Of a stretch of DNA of 64,000 bases, positions 35,848-45,572 are shown piece by piece; the first letter of the stretch is position 1; every line of letters starts with the position of its first letter. The DNA comes from an uncultured Aquimarina sp. GTDB taxonomy: Bacteria; Bacteroidota; Bacteroidia; Flavobacteriales; Flavobacteriaceae. The notes below the pieces were generated by a model, which had not been told where the DNA came from, made no database searches, and saw only the letters and a list, made by a program, of their open reading frames with translations. Location: positions 1 through 64,000 of the forward strand of contig CANNCQ010000004.1 of NCBI GenBank assembly GCA_947503135.1, read 5' to 3'. Made by a program: the position numbers and the translations under genes.

Positions 35848-36587
35848 TTAGCGGTTAGTATAAGGAATATAGGGCAGAGGGTTTGCTTTAACTCCATGTT
35901 TATAACTAAGTCAAATTTTATATTTGGTGACTTTACAGATAAACAATGACCTTTAGATTATATTTTATAGCCCTATGTTTTCTTATATCTTGTTAGCGGT
36001 AGTTATTTTTTTTACCTCAGTATAGAGAGGCGGTTTTACTTCATAATACACATAGTCCCCTTCATTTATTAATTTGTAATTATCATCACTTATTTGATAT
36101 TCAGTATTATCTATGTTAATGTAATAATATCTGAAACCTCCTTCTGGATCTGACAATTCAGTTCTCTTTTTAGTTATATATCCTTCTTTGCTATATTTTT
36201 CATTTTTATTTATGGCCTGTTTAGCAAATTTTATTCTTTTTATAGTGGGCTTTATAATAAAAAAGATGAAAATTAATCCAATAATGAATATTAAACCAAT
36301 TGATGATACAAGATTCGTTTTTGAATTCAAAAACGCAAAAGATACGCTTACGAAAACTAATATAAAAAAAGCTATAAAAAAATAGTCAAATTCTATTGCA
36401 CTTTTCAACCTGCCTTTTTCTTCTTCTGTTAATGGTTTCGCTTTGTGCTTATTTCTTTCATTCATTCAGTTCTTAATCTCGACTGGAGTCAAATTTTTAT
36501 GACCGATAATCAGTTAATTATGTTTTTTTTCTTTTTTCGTTAACTTGAGTAATTAATCGGCTCCTGGTATAAGGAATTACCGCTAAC
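35848..36587. mobile_element. Cassette-like unit: one ORF bounded by repeated and inverted sequences
   Basis: Three features bracket a single small gene. TTAGCGGT occurs at 35848-35855 and again at 35993-36000. GTATAAGGAAT is repeated directly at 35858-35868 and 36567-36577. GTTAGCGGTAGTT at 35992-36004 is inverted at 36575-36587 (12 of 13). Between the first two sites, GGAATATAGGGC (about 35864-35875) pairs imperfectly with GCCCTATGTTTTC (about 35970-35982). The layout resembles an integron-like cassette with a folded recombination site, but the strict attC core is not met and no integrase is present. The boundaries are approximate. Confidence 0.4.
35983..36465 (-). CDS. Small two-helix membrane protein of unknown function
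   Basis: I do not recognise a family for this 160-residue protein. It has a charged N-terminus (about residues 1-25, Lys/Glu-rich), two transmembrane helices (about 28-47 and 54-74), then a basic loop and a soluble C-terminal beta domain (EGYITKKRTE, RYYYINIDNTEYQIS, EGDYVYYEVKPP) that looks like an OB- or SH3-like barrel. Its last codons run into the repeat at 35992-36004, so the stop codon may depend on the repeat position. It is isolated between rfbA and dnaN and lies inside a cassette-like bracket, so acquisition is plausible. Confidence 0.72.
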   Translation of the reverse strand: MNERNKHKAKPLTEEEKGRLKSAIEFDYFFIAFFILVFVSVSFAFLNSKTNLVSSIGLIFIIGLIFIFFIIKPTIKRIKFAKQAINKNEKYSKEGYITKKRTELSDPEGGFRYYYINIDNTEYQISDDNYKLINEGDYVYYEVKPPLYTEVKKITTANKI

Positions 36588-36601
36588 AAAAAATATAAAG
36601 A

Positions 36602-37720
36602 CTAACTGTTTAGCATAACAGGCATTACAAGCATAGTCACTTTTTCTCCTTCTTCTACTCCATCAATAGGAGTTAAAATTCCAGCTCTATTAGGTAAAGA
36701 CATTTCTAGCTGAACTTCACTTGAATCTAAATTATTCAACATTTCAACAAAAAAACGTGAATTAAATCCAATTTCCATGTCGTCACCTTGATACTCACAT
36801 GTTAAGCGCTCTTCTGCTTTATTAGAGTAATCAATATCTTCAGCTGAAATTTTTAATTCAGCTCCAGCAATTTTTAAACGAATTTGGTGTGTTGTTTTAT
36901 TTGAAAATATAGAAACACGCCTAACAGAGCTTAAAAACTGAGAACGTTCTATACTAAGCTTGTTGGGGTTTTCCTTAGGAATAACAGCTTCGTAATTAGG
37001 ATATTTACCATCTATTAACCTACAAACCAATTCAATTTCATTAAAACTAAATTTAGCATTCGAATCGTTATATTCTATAGATACATCGCTATCAACTGTT
37101 GCTAACATACCTTTTAATAAATTTAAAGGCTTTTTAGGCATTATAAATTCCGCAACTTTAGAAGCATTAACATCTGTACGAGTATATTTAACCAATTTGT
37201 GAGCATCTGTAGCTACAAACGTTAATGACTCTGGGGAAAACTGAAAGAAAACACCACTCATTACTGGCCTTAATTCATCATTACCAGAAGCAAAAATAGT
37301 TTTACTTATAGCTGTAGATAGAATAGCCGATGCTATTTGTGTTTCACTAGAATCTTCTAAACTTACTGCTTTAGGAAATTCCTCTCCGTCGACATAAGCT
37401 AAAGCATATTTACCATGATTTGAACTTATTTCAACCGTATTATTTTCTTGCAATACAAATGTTAAAGGTTGCTCAGGAAACGTTTTTAATGTTTCTAACA
37501 ACAATTTTGCTGGCATTGCTATATTAATTTTATCTTCAGACTCCACCTGTAATTTACCAACAACTGTAGTTTCTAAATCCGATGCTGAAATCAATAAATC
37601 ATTTCCATCTAATTCAAATAAAAAATTATCTAAAATAGGTAATGCATTGTTGTTTCCTATTACTCCTCCTAACAGCTGTAACTGTTTTAATAAATAGGTA
37701 CTTGAAACGATAAATTTCAT
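36602..37720 (-). CDS. dnaN: DNA polymerase III beta sliding clamp
   Basis: DnaN is the ring-shaped clamp that tethers DNA polymerase III. The 372-residue protein matches the family length, with three repeated clamp domains. Landmarks include FIVSSTYLLKQLQLL at the N-terminus, the KYALAYVDGEEFPK segment, TDAHKLVKYTR in domain 2, and the end VMPVMLNS. It is not beside dnaA, as is common in Bacteroidota. A probable promoter precedes it. Confidence 0.96.
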   Translation of the reverse strand: MKFIVSSTYLLKQLQLLGGVIGNNNALPILDNFLFELDGNDLLISASDLETTVVGKLQVESEDKINIAMPAKLLLETLKTFPEQPLTFVLQENNTVEISSNHGKYALAYVDGEEFPKAVSLEDSSETQIASAILSTAISKTIFASGNDELRPVMSGVFFQFSPESLTFVATDAHKLVKYTRTDVNASKVAEFIMPKKPLNLLKGMLATVDSDVSIEYNDSNAKFSFNEIELVCRLIDGKYPNYEAVIPKENPNKLSIERSQFLSSVRRVSIFSNKTTHQIRLKIAGAELKISAEDIDYSNKAEERLTCEYQGDDMEIGFNSRFFVEMLNNLDSSEVQLEMSLPNRAGILTPIDGVEEGEKVTMLVMPVMLNS

Positions 37721-37742
37721 TTAGTGTTTTTTTACTTTATTA

Positions 37743-37750
37743 CAAATATA
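37743..37750 (-). promoter_or_regulatory. Putative -7 element of dnaN
   Basis: CAAATATA reads TATATTTG on the minus strand, a full TAnnTTTG match, 22 bp before the dnaN ATG. Confidence 0.5.
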
Positions 37751-37809
37751 AAATGAATGACTTGGATCTGTTTATCCTAAAAACTTAGTTATTAACAAAG
37801 TTTTTAATA

Positions 37810-38037
37810 TTAGTCAAAGAAACTATTTAAAATTAATTTAATTCCTCTTAATATTAAAAATATTGCTAAAAACATTATTATTATTCCTACGGTTAATACT
37901 ACAGGAAAAAAAGAATGGTCTTTATTCATAAAAGCATTATACAATAGTATAGGACCTAAAGCTACTGCTCCCAAAGACATTGCTAGAGTTTTCACTCCTT
38001 TTGCTAATATCTCCTTATTTGTATTTTTGTTATTCAT
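37810..38037 (-). CDS. DUF6095 family small membrane protein
   Basis: This 75-residue protein has two transmembrane helices (about 13-34 and 42-68) with short charged ends. I recognise the DUF6095 family, a small flavobacterial protein found next to murQ. It overlaps the end of murQ by 8 bp, indicating coupled translation. No function is known. Confidence 0.8.
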   Translation of the reverse strand: MNNKNTNKEILAKGVKTLAMSLGAVALGPILLYNAFMNKDHSFFPVVLTVGIIIMFLAIFLILRGIKLILNSFFD

Positions 38038-38851
38038 TGAACGAATTATAATTCTCTATTGCTTCACGAACATTACCAAATTTAGTTATTAAATCGGTTG
38101 CTTCATTTTTTGAAATTCCGGTCGTATCCATAACCATTAGTATAGCACGCTCAACAAGCTTGTCGTTACTTAATTGCATATCTACCATACGATTACCTTT
38201 AACTTTACCAATACCAATCATTGTGGCTGTAGAAATCATATTTAAAACCATTTTTTGAGCGGTTCCAGCTTTCATACGCGAGCTACCAGTTAAAAACTCT
38301 GGACCTACTTCAACTTCTATAGGAAATTGTGCTACAATTGCCAATGAACTATTGGGGTTACATGTTATACAAGCTGTTGCTATAGATTCAGAATTTGCTT
38401 TCTTTAAAGCTTCAATTACATAAGGTGTGGTGCCAGAAGCCGCTATACCTACAACTAAATCTTTCGGTGAAATATTTTTTAATTGTAAATCTTCCCAACC
38501 ATTTATAAGATTATCTTCTGCATTTTCAACAGCATTACGGATAGCTTTATCGCCTCCTGCAATTAATCCTTGTATTAAAGTTGGCGAAACTCCGAATGTA
38601 GGCGGACATTCACTTGCATCTAAAATACCTAATCGACCACTTGTACCTGCTCCGATATAAAAAACTCTACCTCCTGCTTTTAGTAATTTAATACAGGTAT
38701 CGACTACTTTTTGAATTTGAGGCAAAGCTAATTCAACCGCTAATGCAACTAATTTATCTTCATTATTAATATGCTGAATAATTTCTTTTGTAGACATTAA
38801 TTCTAAAGAAGAATATTTAGATTCTTGCTCTGTTATTTTTTTAAATGACAT
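38030..38851 (-). CDS. murQ: N-acetylmuramic acid 6-phosphate etherase
   Basis: MurQ cleaves the lactyl ether of MurNAc-6-phosphate to GlcNAc-6-phosphate during peptidoglycan recycling in the cytoplasm. The 273-residue SIS-domain protein has the signature GAGTSGRLGILDASECPPTFG (about residues 68-88), the catalytic Glu region, and SSRMKAGTAQKMVLNM. It overlaps the DUF6095 gene by 8 bp and is 3 bp upstream of the DUF4249 gene's stop. It complements the NagZ-like fusion elsewhere in the window in the same pathway. Confidence 0.95.
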   Translation of the reverse strand: MSFKKITEQESKYSSLELMSTKEIIQHINNEDKLVALAVELALPQIQKVVDTCIKLLKAGGRVFYIGAGTSGRLGILDASECPPTFGVSPTLIQGLIAGGDKAIRNAVENAEDNLINGWEDLQLKNISPKDLVVGIAASGTTPYVIEALKKANSESIATACITCNPNSSLAIVAQFPIEVEVGPEFLTGSSRMKAGTAQKMVLNMISTATMIGIGKVKGNRMVDMQLSNDKLVERAILMVMDTTGISKNEATDLITKFGNVREAIENYNSFNE

Positions 38852-38854
38852 ACG

Positions 38855-39706
38855 CTATTTTTGTAAATTTTCTTCGAAGTTTTCTTTTTCAACCAACTGA
38901 ACCCTTAACGAATAGGTTTCACTAATTCTAAAATATCCAAAAGGAAAATTTTCTGAATTGGATGTATTAACAATATTCCCTCGGGCTTGAAATGGAACTG
39001 TTGCAAAAGGGCCATTACTATCTCCACTACTTAATTGTAATAATGCATCTGCAAACGTATTAAACCGTTTAGTAGATCCATGTATTTTAAACAAATGATC
39101 TAAGGTTACATTTTCATCAAAAAGATAAGTAAATTTTATTTCTTTACCATCAACAAAAAAATCATCATCTCTTGTTGTAAAATTGGCATCTCCTAAATCT
39201 AAAAAGTAAAAATTTTCTTGGTTAGGTATATCATTAAAAGCAATTTCAACAGCAATACCTTCATTTAATTGGCTTTCGTTTTTAACCTGACAAATAGAGT
39301 TAAATGGAGTTGAAAAATTCAATTCAGCTTCAGATTCGTAAATTTCGTTATTATAATTAACCATTAGTTTATAGCTAACATTTTCTTCTAAAGTAAAGCT
39401 ATTATCAAAAATACTATAATTACCTAAACCAATATTTTCTAGGATAAAAACATTGTTATTATTTAAGTTTGTTATGGAAATTACAGCTGTATTTACAAAA
39501 TTATCTTCTTGATTAAAAAAAGGAGTTGTCAAAGAAAGGTTAACTATAGCAACATCACGTATTAAATTCCCCTCGGGAGTAAGTTGTTTCTCAATAGCTG
39601 CATCAATAACTAATCTTGGTGCTTCCTCGGGTAATTCAATATCTATAACATCCTCACAAGAGGACAACACAAATAAAAAAGAAAACAAAAACATTAAAAA
39701 TTTCAT
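38855..39706 (-). CDS. DUF4249 family lipoprotein
   Basis: This 283-residue protein has a signal peptide with lipobox LSSC (Cys17) and then CEDVIDIELPEEAPRLVIDA, the typical DUF4249 opening. The rest is beta-rich, with an acidic loop around DDDFFVDGKEIKF. Members are surface lipoproteins encoded beside SusC-like TonB receptors and are thought to bind or channel an unknown nutrient. It follows the TonB receptor by 5 bp, forming the usual pair. It ends before murQ with a 3-bp gap. Confidence 0.9.
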   Translation of the reverse strand: MKFLMFLFSFLFVLSSCEDVIDIELPEEAPRLVIDAAIEKQLTPEGNLIRDVAIVNLSLTTPFFNQEDNFVNTAVISITNLNNNNVFILENIGLGNYSIFDNSFTLEENVSYKLMVNYNNEIYESEAELNFSTPFNSICQVKNESQLNEGIAVEIAFNDIPNQENFYFLDLGDANFTTRDDDFFVDGKEIKFTYLFDENVTLDHLFKIHGSTKRFNTFADALLQLSSGDSNGPFATVPFQARGNIVNTSNSENFPFGYFRISETYSLRVQLVEKENFEENLQK

Positions 39707-39711
39707 AGTCT

Positions 39712-42090
39712 TTAAAATTTAAAATTATAGGTAACAGATGGCACAATCCCAAAAATAGCTAATCGTGTAGCTTCATTTCTTTTGGTTTCAGAATTTTGAG
39801 AGAAACTAATCGATGCTGCATTTTTACGATTATAAATATTATAAATTCCAAATACCCACTCACTTTTCCATTTTTTATCTTTTTTTGAATTGGGGGTATA
39901 ATTAAAAGCAACATCCATTCGGTGGTAATTAGGTAACCTACTCGAATTACGCTCTTCAAAATCAGGAATAACAAGTTCACCAAAAAAAGAATATTGCCCT
40001 GAAGGAAATGTTGTTGGTAATCCCGATTGAAAATTGAATGAGGCATTTATTTTCCATTGCTTAGAAAAACGATAAGATGAATTTATTGACAAATCGTGTG
40101 TTTTATCAAAATTAGTAACAAACCATTTACCATTATTTAGACCAGGTTCAATATCGGTTCTACCTTTTATTTGTTGCTCTGTACGTGATAATGTATAAGC
40201 TAACCATCCTTTAAAATTACCTTTGGTTTTCTGTAACAAAAACTCTAATCCGTAAGACCTACCCCTACCACTAAGCAATACCGATTCAATATTTTCGTTT
40301 GCGATAAGATTTGCCCCATCAATAAAATTAATCCTATTCTTTAGGTCTTTAAAGTAGGTTTCTATTGAAAAACTATAGGTTTCATCCTTTAAAGATTTAA
40401 AATACCCTAAGGCATATTGATTACTTAATTGAGGTTTCACAAATGGTCCACTAGGCTCCCATATATCCAAAGGTGTAGGAGATGTTGTATTGGAAATTAA
40501 ATGAATATATTGAGTTGTGCGCTGGTAACTAGCTTTTAAAGATGTTGTTTCATTTAAATTATAAGAAAGACTAAAACGAGGTTCTAAATTCAGAAAATCA
40601 CTTAATATTTTACTTCGTGATGATGCTTGATTACTTAATATTTCTCCTTCCTCATAAATCCCCAAATTTTCATTAAAAACAACAGGTTTGTTATCTCGAA
40701 AAACAGGAATGCTATCTTGACCGAAACGAATAAAACTACTAAATCTTAAACCAGCATTGATATTTATTTTTTTATTCAATTTTGTTTCTGCTTCTATATA
40801 ATAACCACTTTCGTAAGCTAGTTTTTTTGTAAGTTGTTGCGATTTAATATTTGAATCGGTAGTATTAGGTTGAATTTTACCAGGGTTAAAATCATAGAGT
40901 AATTGGTTAGTTCCATATCTAAGTTTTGTTTCATTGTTTAGATAATGCACCAAATCATATTTGAAATTATAGTTTTCTATACCTGAATTCCATTCGAATC
41001 CTACAAAATCCAGTTCTAAATTATAGTCATATTTTGAATAAATTAAAGAAGCGTTTGAAAATAACTGATTTCCAAAAACGTGATTCCACCTTAAATTCAC
41101 AAAACGATTGCCATATTGATTTAAAAATTGATCGTCAATTGAAAAGAAATCATTCCCAAAATAAGCCGACAAATACAAACTATTATTATCGTTGATTCGG
41201 TGATTTAATTTCAAATTGAGATCATAAAACAACGCTTTACTATCAATATCTAACAAGGGTAGAAATAAATGTAAATAAGATGCTCTACCCCCTACTAAAA
41301 AAGAAGTTTGAGATTTTTTAATGGGTCCTTCTACCAACAATCGGCTTGATAATAATCCTATACCACCCTCAGCATGATATTCATTACTATTACCTTCACG
41401 TTGGTAAATATCTAAAACTGATGATATTCTTCCACCAAAGCGACTGGGGATACCTCCTTTATATAAAGTTAAATCTTTAATAGCATCCGGGTTAAAAATT
41501 GAAAATAGACCAAAAAGATGAGAAGAACTAAATAAAGTAACCTCGTCCAATAAAATAAGGTTTTGATCGGCTGCGCCACCTCGTACATTAAAACCCGAAG
41601 CTGCTTCACCTGCATTTGTAACCCCTGGTAATTGAAGTAAAGCCTTAATAACATCGACTTCGCCTAAAACAACAGGCAATTCTTTGATTGTTTTAATCGA
41701 AAGTTTATTCACACTCATTTCTGAATTTTGAATATTAATCTGCTTAGGATCATTTTCAATAAGTACTTCTGAAAGTGTTTCTTCCTTTGGTTGTAAAAAG
41801 ATATTTTGAGTAATATCTGTAGTAGCATTAATTACTATATTTTGAGTTTCATAACCTAAATAAGAGTAATTAATTATATAATTTCCTTTAGGAATATTTA
41901 AAGAATAAAAGCCATATTGGTTAGTAACAACTCCTTTTAAAGTGTTTTTTTCATATACAGAAACCCCTATTAAGCTTTCATTACTTTTAGAATCGGTAAT
42001 TAAACCGCTAATAGTTATATTTTGCCCCTGCAATATTGTTAGAAAAAAAAGAAAAGAAAAGAATAAATTAGTCTGTTTTTTTAAAAACAT
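39712..42090 (-). CDS. TonB-dependent receptor with carboxypeptidase-like regulatory domain
   Basis: This 792-residue outer-membrane receptor has a signal peptide (about 1-22), an N-terminal carboxypeptidase-like domain (ITISGLITDSKSNESLIGVS, about 24-95), a plug domain with FNVRGG-like ASGFNVRGGAADQNLIL (about 170) and a 22-strand barrel ending in an aromatic residue (NFKF). It pairs with the DUF4249 lipoprotein as a nutrient uptake complex driven by TonB. The cargo is unknown. It is upstream of the lipoprotein in one operon, with 284 bp of AT-rich sequence between it and the cysteine-synthase-family gene. Confidence 0.94.
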   Translation of the reverse strand: MFLKKQTNLFFSFLFFLTILQGQNITISGLITDSKSNESLIGVSVYEKNTLKGVVTNQYGFYSLNIPKGNYIINYSYLGYETQNIVINATTDITQNIFLQPKEETLSEVLIENDPKQINIQNSEMSVNKLSIKTIKELPVVLGEVDVIKALLQLPGVTNAGEAASGFNVRGGAADQNLILLDEVTLFSSSHLFGLFSIFNPDAIKDLTLYKGGIPSRFGGRISSVLDIYQREGNSNEYHAEGGIGLLSSRLLVEGPIKKSQTSFLVGGRASYLHLFLPLLDIDSKALFYDLNLKLNHRINDNNSLYLSAYFGNDFFSIDDQFLNQYGNRFVNLRWNHVFGNQLFSNASLIYSKYDYNLELDFVGFEWNSGIENYNFKYDLVHYLNNETKLRYGTNQLLYDFNPGKIQPNTTDSNIKSQQLTKKLAYESGYYIEAETKLNKKININAGLRFSSFIRFGQDSIPVFRDNKPVVFNENLGIYEEGEILSNQASSRSKILSDFLNLEPRFSLSYNLNETTSLKASYQRTTQYIHLISNTTSPTPLDIWEPSGPFVKPQLSNQYALGYFKSLKDETYSFSIETYFKDLKNRINFIDGANLIANENIESVLLSGRGRSYGLEFLLQKTKGNFKGWLAYTLSRTEQQIKGRTDIEPGLNNGKWFVTNFDKTHDLSINSSYRFSKQWKINASFNFQSGLPTTFPSGQYSFFGELVIPDFEERNSSRLPNYHRMDVAFNYTPNSKKDKKWKSEWVFGIYNIYNRKNAASISFSQNSETKRNEATRLAIFGIVPSVTYNFKF

Positions 42091-42374
42091 TAGAGTCTTT
42101 TAATAATTTATATATTACTGAATAACAGATATTATGGAAAAAATTTTTACTCCTACATTTCTATTTTCAGTATAATACTTCTTTAGAAAATCAAGTTTTT
42201 AATAGTGTAAAATATTATTATTTTGTGACAACTGCTTTTTAAGTTATCTTTACAAAACTATATATATTATAGTTAATTGATTTAAGTTAGAGTTATTATT
42301 TTAATTTTAGATTAAGCTCCTAAATTAAAATGATTTATGTTAAAAAACGGAAGGTGGAGACCTTCCGTTTTTAT
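42091..42374. other. Intergenic region upstream of the TonB receptor
   Basis: This AT-rich stretch holds a CAAAACTA (42253-42260), which reads TAGTTTTG on the minus strand and would be a -7 element for the receptor with a leader of about 155 bases. The terminator of the cysteine-synthase-family gene lies at its right end. No ORF or RNA gene was seen. Confidence 0.4.
42343..42372 (-). terminator. Terminator of the cysteine-synthase-family gene
   Basis: A perfect 13-bp stem (42343-42355 with 42360-42372) has loop GGAG, with A-rich sequence on the left and T-rich on the right. It lies just after the 42375 stop. Confidence 0.88.
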
Positions 42375-43415
42375 TTATTTTATAAATTCTATTTTTGTAG
42401 TGTTTTCTTCACGAACACTGTCAAAGAAACCTTGTTTGCTCATCCATTCATCACTAAATACTTTACTTAAATATCTTGATCCATGATCCGGAAGTATAAC
42501 CACTACTTTACTTTTTTTATCGAAAATACCCTTGGCTCCAAATTGTTTTAAGCCTTGTATGGCGGCTCCGCTAGTATATCCTAAAAACATGCCCTCTTTT
42601 AGAACTAATTCACGTGCTGTATGTGCACTATCTTCATCTGTAACTTTTATAAACTCATCAATTACGTTAAAGTCTGTTGCTGTAGGAATTAAATTTTTTC
42701 CAAGACCCTCAATTCTATAAGGATAAATTTCTTTTTCATCGAATTCTCTAGTTTCATGGTACTTTTTTAATACCGATCCAAAAGCATCTACACCTAGAAT
42801 TTTAATATTTGGATTTTGTTCTTTCAAAAACCTAGCTGTTCCTGAAATTGTACCTCCCGTTCCACTACAAGCAATTAGATGTGTTATTTGACCTTTAGTC
42901 TGTTTCCATATTTCAGGGCCTGTAGATTTATAATGAGCATCCATATTAAGCTCATTAAAATATTGATTAATGTAAACTGAACCTTTGGTTTCTTCGTGAA
43001 GTCTTCTAGCTACTTGGTAATAGGATCTTGGATCGTCCGCACTAACGTTAGCAGGGCAAACATAAACTTTAGCGCCCATATTTTTTAATGTATCAATCTT
43101 GTCTTTAGAAGATTTCGACGATACTGCCAAAATACAGTCATATCCTTTTACAATACTCACCATAGCTAAACTAAAACCTGTGTTTCCGCTAGTAGTTTCT
43201 ATAATAGTATCTCCGGGTTTAAGGATTCCTTTTTTTTCTGCTTCTTCAATTATGTATAAAGCTATTCTATCTTTTGTAGAATGTCCAGGATTAAAGGATT
43301 CTATCTTAGCGTAAAAATTACCGTCGATACCACCAGTTATCCTGTTTAGCTTAACTAAAGGTGTATTACCTATTAGTTCTAATACATTGTTATAAGCTTG
43401 TATATCTTCTGTCAT
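42375..43415 (-). CDS. PLP-dependent cysteine synthase / cystathionine beta-synthase family enzyme
   Basis: This 346-residue fold-type II PLP enzyme has [10 protein letters not shown] (about residues 14-23), the Schiff-base Lys in [10 protein letters not shown] (about 45-54), the substrate loop [10 protein letters not shown] (about 72-81) and the phosphate loop [10 protein letters not shown] (about 195-204). It lacks the C-terminal CBS pair of typical cystathionine beta-synthase. The GHSTKD variant of the Lys motif differs from the PSxSVKDR of CysK, so the exact reaction is open: cysteine synthase or cystathionine beta-synthase. It is monocistronic with its own promoter and terminator. Confidence 0.88.
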   Translation of the reverse strand: MTEDIQAYNNVLELIGNTPLVKLNRITGGIDGNFYAKIESFNPGHSTKDRIALYIIEEAEKKGILKPGDTIIETTSGNTGFSLAMVSIVKGYDCILAVSSKSSKDKIDTLKNMGAKVYVCPANVSADDPRSYYQVARRLHEETKGSVYINQYFNELNMDAHYKSTGPEIWKQTKGQITHLIACSGTGGTISGTARFLKEQNPNIKILGVDAFGSVLKKYHETREFDEKEIYPYRIEGLGKNLIPTATDFNVIDEFIKVTDEDSAHTARELVLKEGMFLGYTSGAAIQGLKQFGAKGIFDKKSKVVVILPDHGSRYLSKVFSDEWMSKQGFFDSVREENTTKIEFIK

Positions 43416-43477
43416 AAAAATATAAGTGTTGCCTAAATTTATGTAGAATATTTACATATTTTGAATTTAGGACAAAG

Positions 43478-43485
43478 CAAAAATA
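43478..43485 (-). promoter_or_regulatory. Putative -7 element of the cysteine-synthase-family gene
   Basis: CAAAAATA reads TATTTTTG on the minus strand, a full TAnnTTTG match, with a leader of about 55 bases to the ATG at 43415. Confidence 0.45.
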
Positions 43486-43500
43486 CATATTTTTTGTTTA

Positions 43501-45561
43501 TTAACTATATATTCCTTCCAAATCAAAGATAAACGCAAACTCTTCAGCAACCTCTTTTAATGCCTCAAAACGGCCAGAAGCTCCGCCATGACCTGTATCC
43601 ATATTGGTATGAAGAAATAATTTATTAGTATCTTTTTTATAATTTCTCAACTTTGCAACCCATTTGGCTGGCTCCCAATATTGTACTTGCGAATCGTGTA
43701 AACCGGTTGTAACCAACATATTTGGATAATGCTGCTTAACTACATTATCATAGGGTGAGTATGATTTAATATAATCGTAATATTCTTTTTTATTTGGATT
43801 CCCCCACTCATCGTATTCGCCAGTAGTTAATGGTATGGTATCATCTAACATGGTTGTAACTACATCTACAAAAGGAACTGCAGCAACAATACCATTATAT
43901 AATTTAGGAGCACTATTTACTATTACTCCCATTAGTAAACCACCCGCAGAGCCTCCCATTGCATATAAATGTTCTGGTGTGGTATATTTTTTTTCAATTA
44001 AATATTTTGAACAAGCAATAAAATCTGTAAACGTATTTTTTTTCGTTAATAATTTACCGTCATCATACCAAGGCCTACCTAAATATTCTCCTCCTCGCAC
44101 ATGAGCGATGGCGTAAATAAATCCTCTATCTAAAAGAGTTAATCGTGTTGTTGAAAAATAAGGGTCAATAGTGTGTCCGTAAGAACCGTATGCATATTGC
44201 AATAGTGGATGGCTTCCATCTTTTTTAATTCCTTTTTTATAAATTAAAGAAATGGGAATTTTAGTTCCATCTTTAGCAACTGCCCAAATACGTTCCGATT
44301 TATAATTGCTTTTATCAAACGTACCGCCTAAAACCTCTTGCTCTTTAAGAATTTTAGATTCCATAGTACGCATGTTAAATTCTATAATTGAAGTAGGTGT
44401 TGTTAAGGAGTTATATCCATACCTAAACCATTCAGAATTAAATTCAACATTTATACTAGAAAACGCCGTGTATGTTTCGTTATCAAAAGGCAAATAGTAA
44501 TCTTGAGTACCATCCCAACGTATAATTCTAATTTGATTTAAACCATTGGTACGCTCGCTTACTACTAAATATTCTTTAAAAATATCAATATCCTCTAATA
44601 AAGTATCCTCTCTATGATCAATAAGTGTTTCCCAATAATTAATTTCAGTCTCGGATTCTGATGTTTTCATTAACTTAAAATTAGTAGCATCATCAGCATT
44701 AGTCAAAATATAAAAATGACCATCGTAGTGGGCCATTCCATATTCTAAACCTCTAATTCTAGGTTGAAAAACTTTAAATTCATCATTAGGTAAATTAGCA
44801 TCTACAAATCTGTATTCAGAAGTAAGTGTAGCGCTCGATCCTATACAAATAAATTTTTTAGATTGTGTTTTATATACAAAAACATCAAAAGTGTCATCTT
44901 TTTCCTCGTATACACAAATGTCATTATCGACAGTTGTGCCTAAAAGATGCTTACAAATTTTATGTGATCGTAATGTTTCTTTTTCTTTTGAAGTGTAAAA
45001 AAGCGTTTTATTGTCATTTGCCCAAGTAGAACTTCCCGTTGTATTTTCAATAACTTCGTCAAATAACGCTCCTGTTTCAAGATCCTTTATTTTTATTTTA
45101 TATTGCCTTCTACTGACTACATCTTCTCCATAAGCCAAATATTTATTATTTGGACTAATACTTAAGCCTCTAACATTGAAATAATCATTTGCTTCTGCTT
45201 CTTTATTACAATCAATAAGTATTTCTTCTGAAGCATCTAGTGTACCTTTTCTCCTTGTATAAATGGGATAACCCTTGCCTACTTCATATCTGGTGATATA
45301 CCAATAGCCATTATGTTTATACGGAACAGATGAGGAGTCTTCTTTAATTCTAGCTTTCATTTCAGCAAATAAGTCTTCTTGAAAACCTTTAGTGTGCTTC
45401 ATATTTGTTTCGAAAAAAGAATTTTCATCCTCTAAATATTTAATAACCTCAGGATTTTCTTTATCATTTAGCCAAAAATAAGGATCAACACGAGTATCAT
45501 TATGTGTTTTAAGTTCTTTATTTATTTGTTTTGCAACAGGAGCTGTTATTATTTCTTTCAA
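43501..45561 (-). CDS. S9 family peptidase, oligopeptidase B-like
   Basis: This 686-residue serine peptidase has an N-terminal seven-bladed propeller (about residues 70-400) and a C-terminal alpha/beta-hydrolase domain. The nucleophile is in MGGSAGGLLMG (about 530), the Asp in LHDSQVQYWEP (about 620) and the His in TGHGGASGRF (about 660). The DDGK...TFTDF and RGGEYLG motifs match oligopeptidase B, which cleaves after basic residues in short peptides. No signal peptide is seen. It starts at TTG (45559-45561), 11 bp after prfB; the next in-frame ATG would remove the propeller start. It is probably cotranscribed with prfB. Confidence 0.92.
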   Translation of the reverse strand: MKEIITAPVAKQINKELKTHNDTRVDPYFWLNDKENPEVIKYLEDENSFFETNMKHTKGFQEDLFAEMKARIKEDSSSVPYKHNGYWYITRYEVGKGYPIYTRRKGTLDASEEILIDCNKEAEANDYFNVRGLSISPNNKYLAYGEDVVSRRQYKIKIKDLETGALFDEVIENTTGSSTWANDNKTLFYTSKEKETLRSHKICKHLLGTTVDNDICVYEEKDDTFDVFVYKTQSKKFICIGSSATLTSEYRFVDANLPNDEFKVFQPRIRGLEYGMAHYDGHFYILTNADDATNFKLMKTSESETEINYWETLIDHREDTLLEDIDIFKEYLVVSERTNGLNQIRIIRWDGTQDYYLPFDNETYTAFSSINVEFNSEWFRYGYNSLTTPTSIIEFNMRTMESKILKEQEVLGGTFDKSNYKSERIWAVAKDGTKIPISLIYKKGIKKDGSHPLLQYAYGSYGHTIDPYFSTTRLTLLDRGFIYAIAHVRGGEYLGRPWYDDGKLLTKKNTFTDFIACSKYLIEKKYTTPEHLYAMGGSAGGLLMGVIVNSAPKLYNGIVAAVPFVDVVTTMLDDTIPLTTGEYDEWGNPNKKEYYDYIKSYSPYDNVVKQHYPNMLVTTGLHDSQVQYWEPAKWVAKLRNYKKDTNKLFLHTNMDTGHGGASGRFEALKEVAEEFAFIFDLEGIYS

Positions 45562-45572
45562 TTTTATATTTT

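Noticed and set aside
35848..36587. Classical integron cassette with attC
   Set aside because: The terminal 7-base core sites do not match the attC consensus and no integrase gene is visible, so only a cassette-like description is kept.
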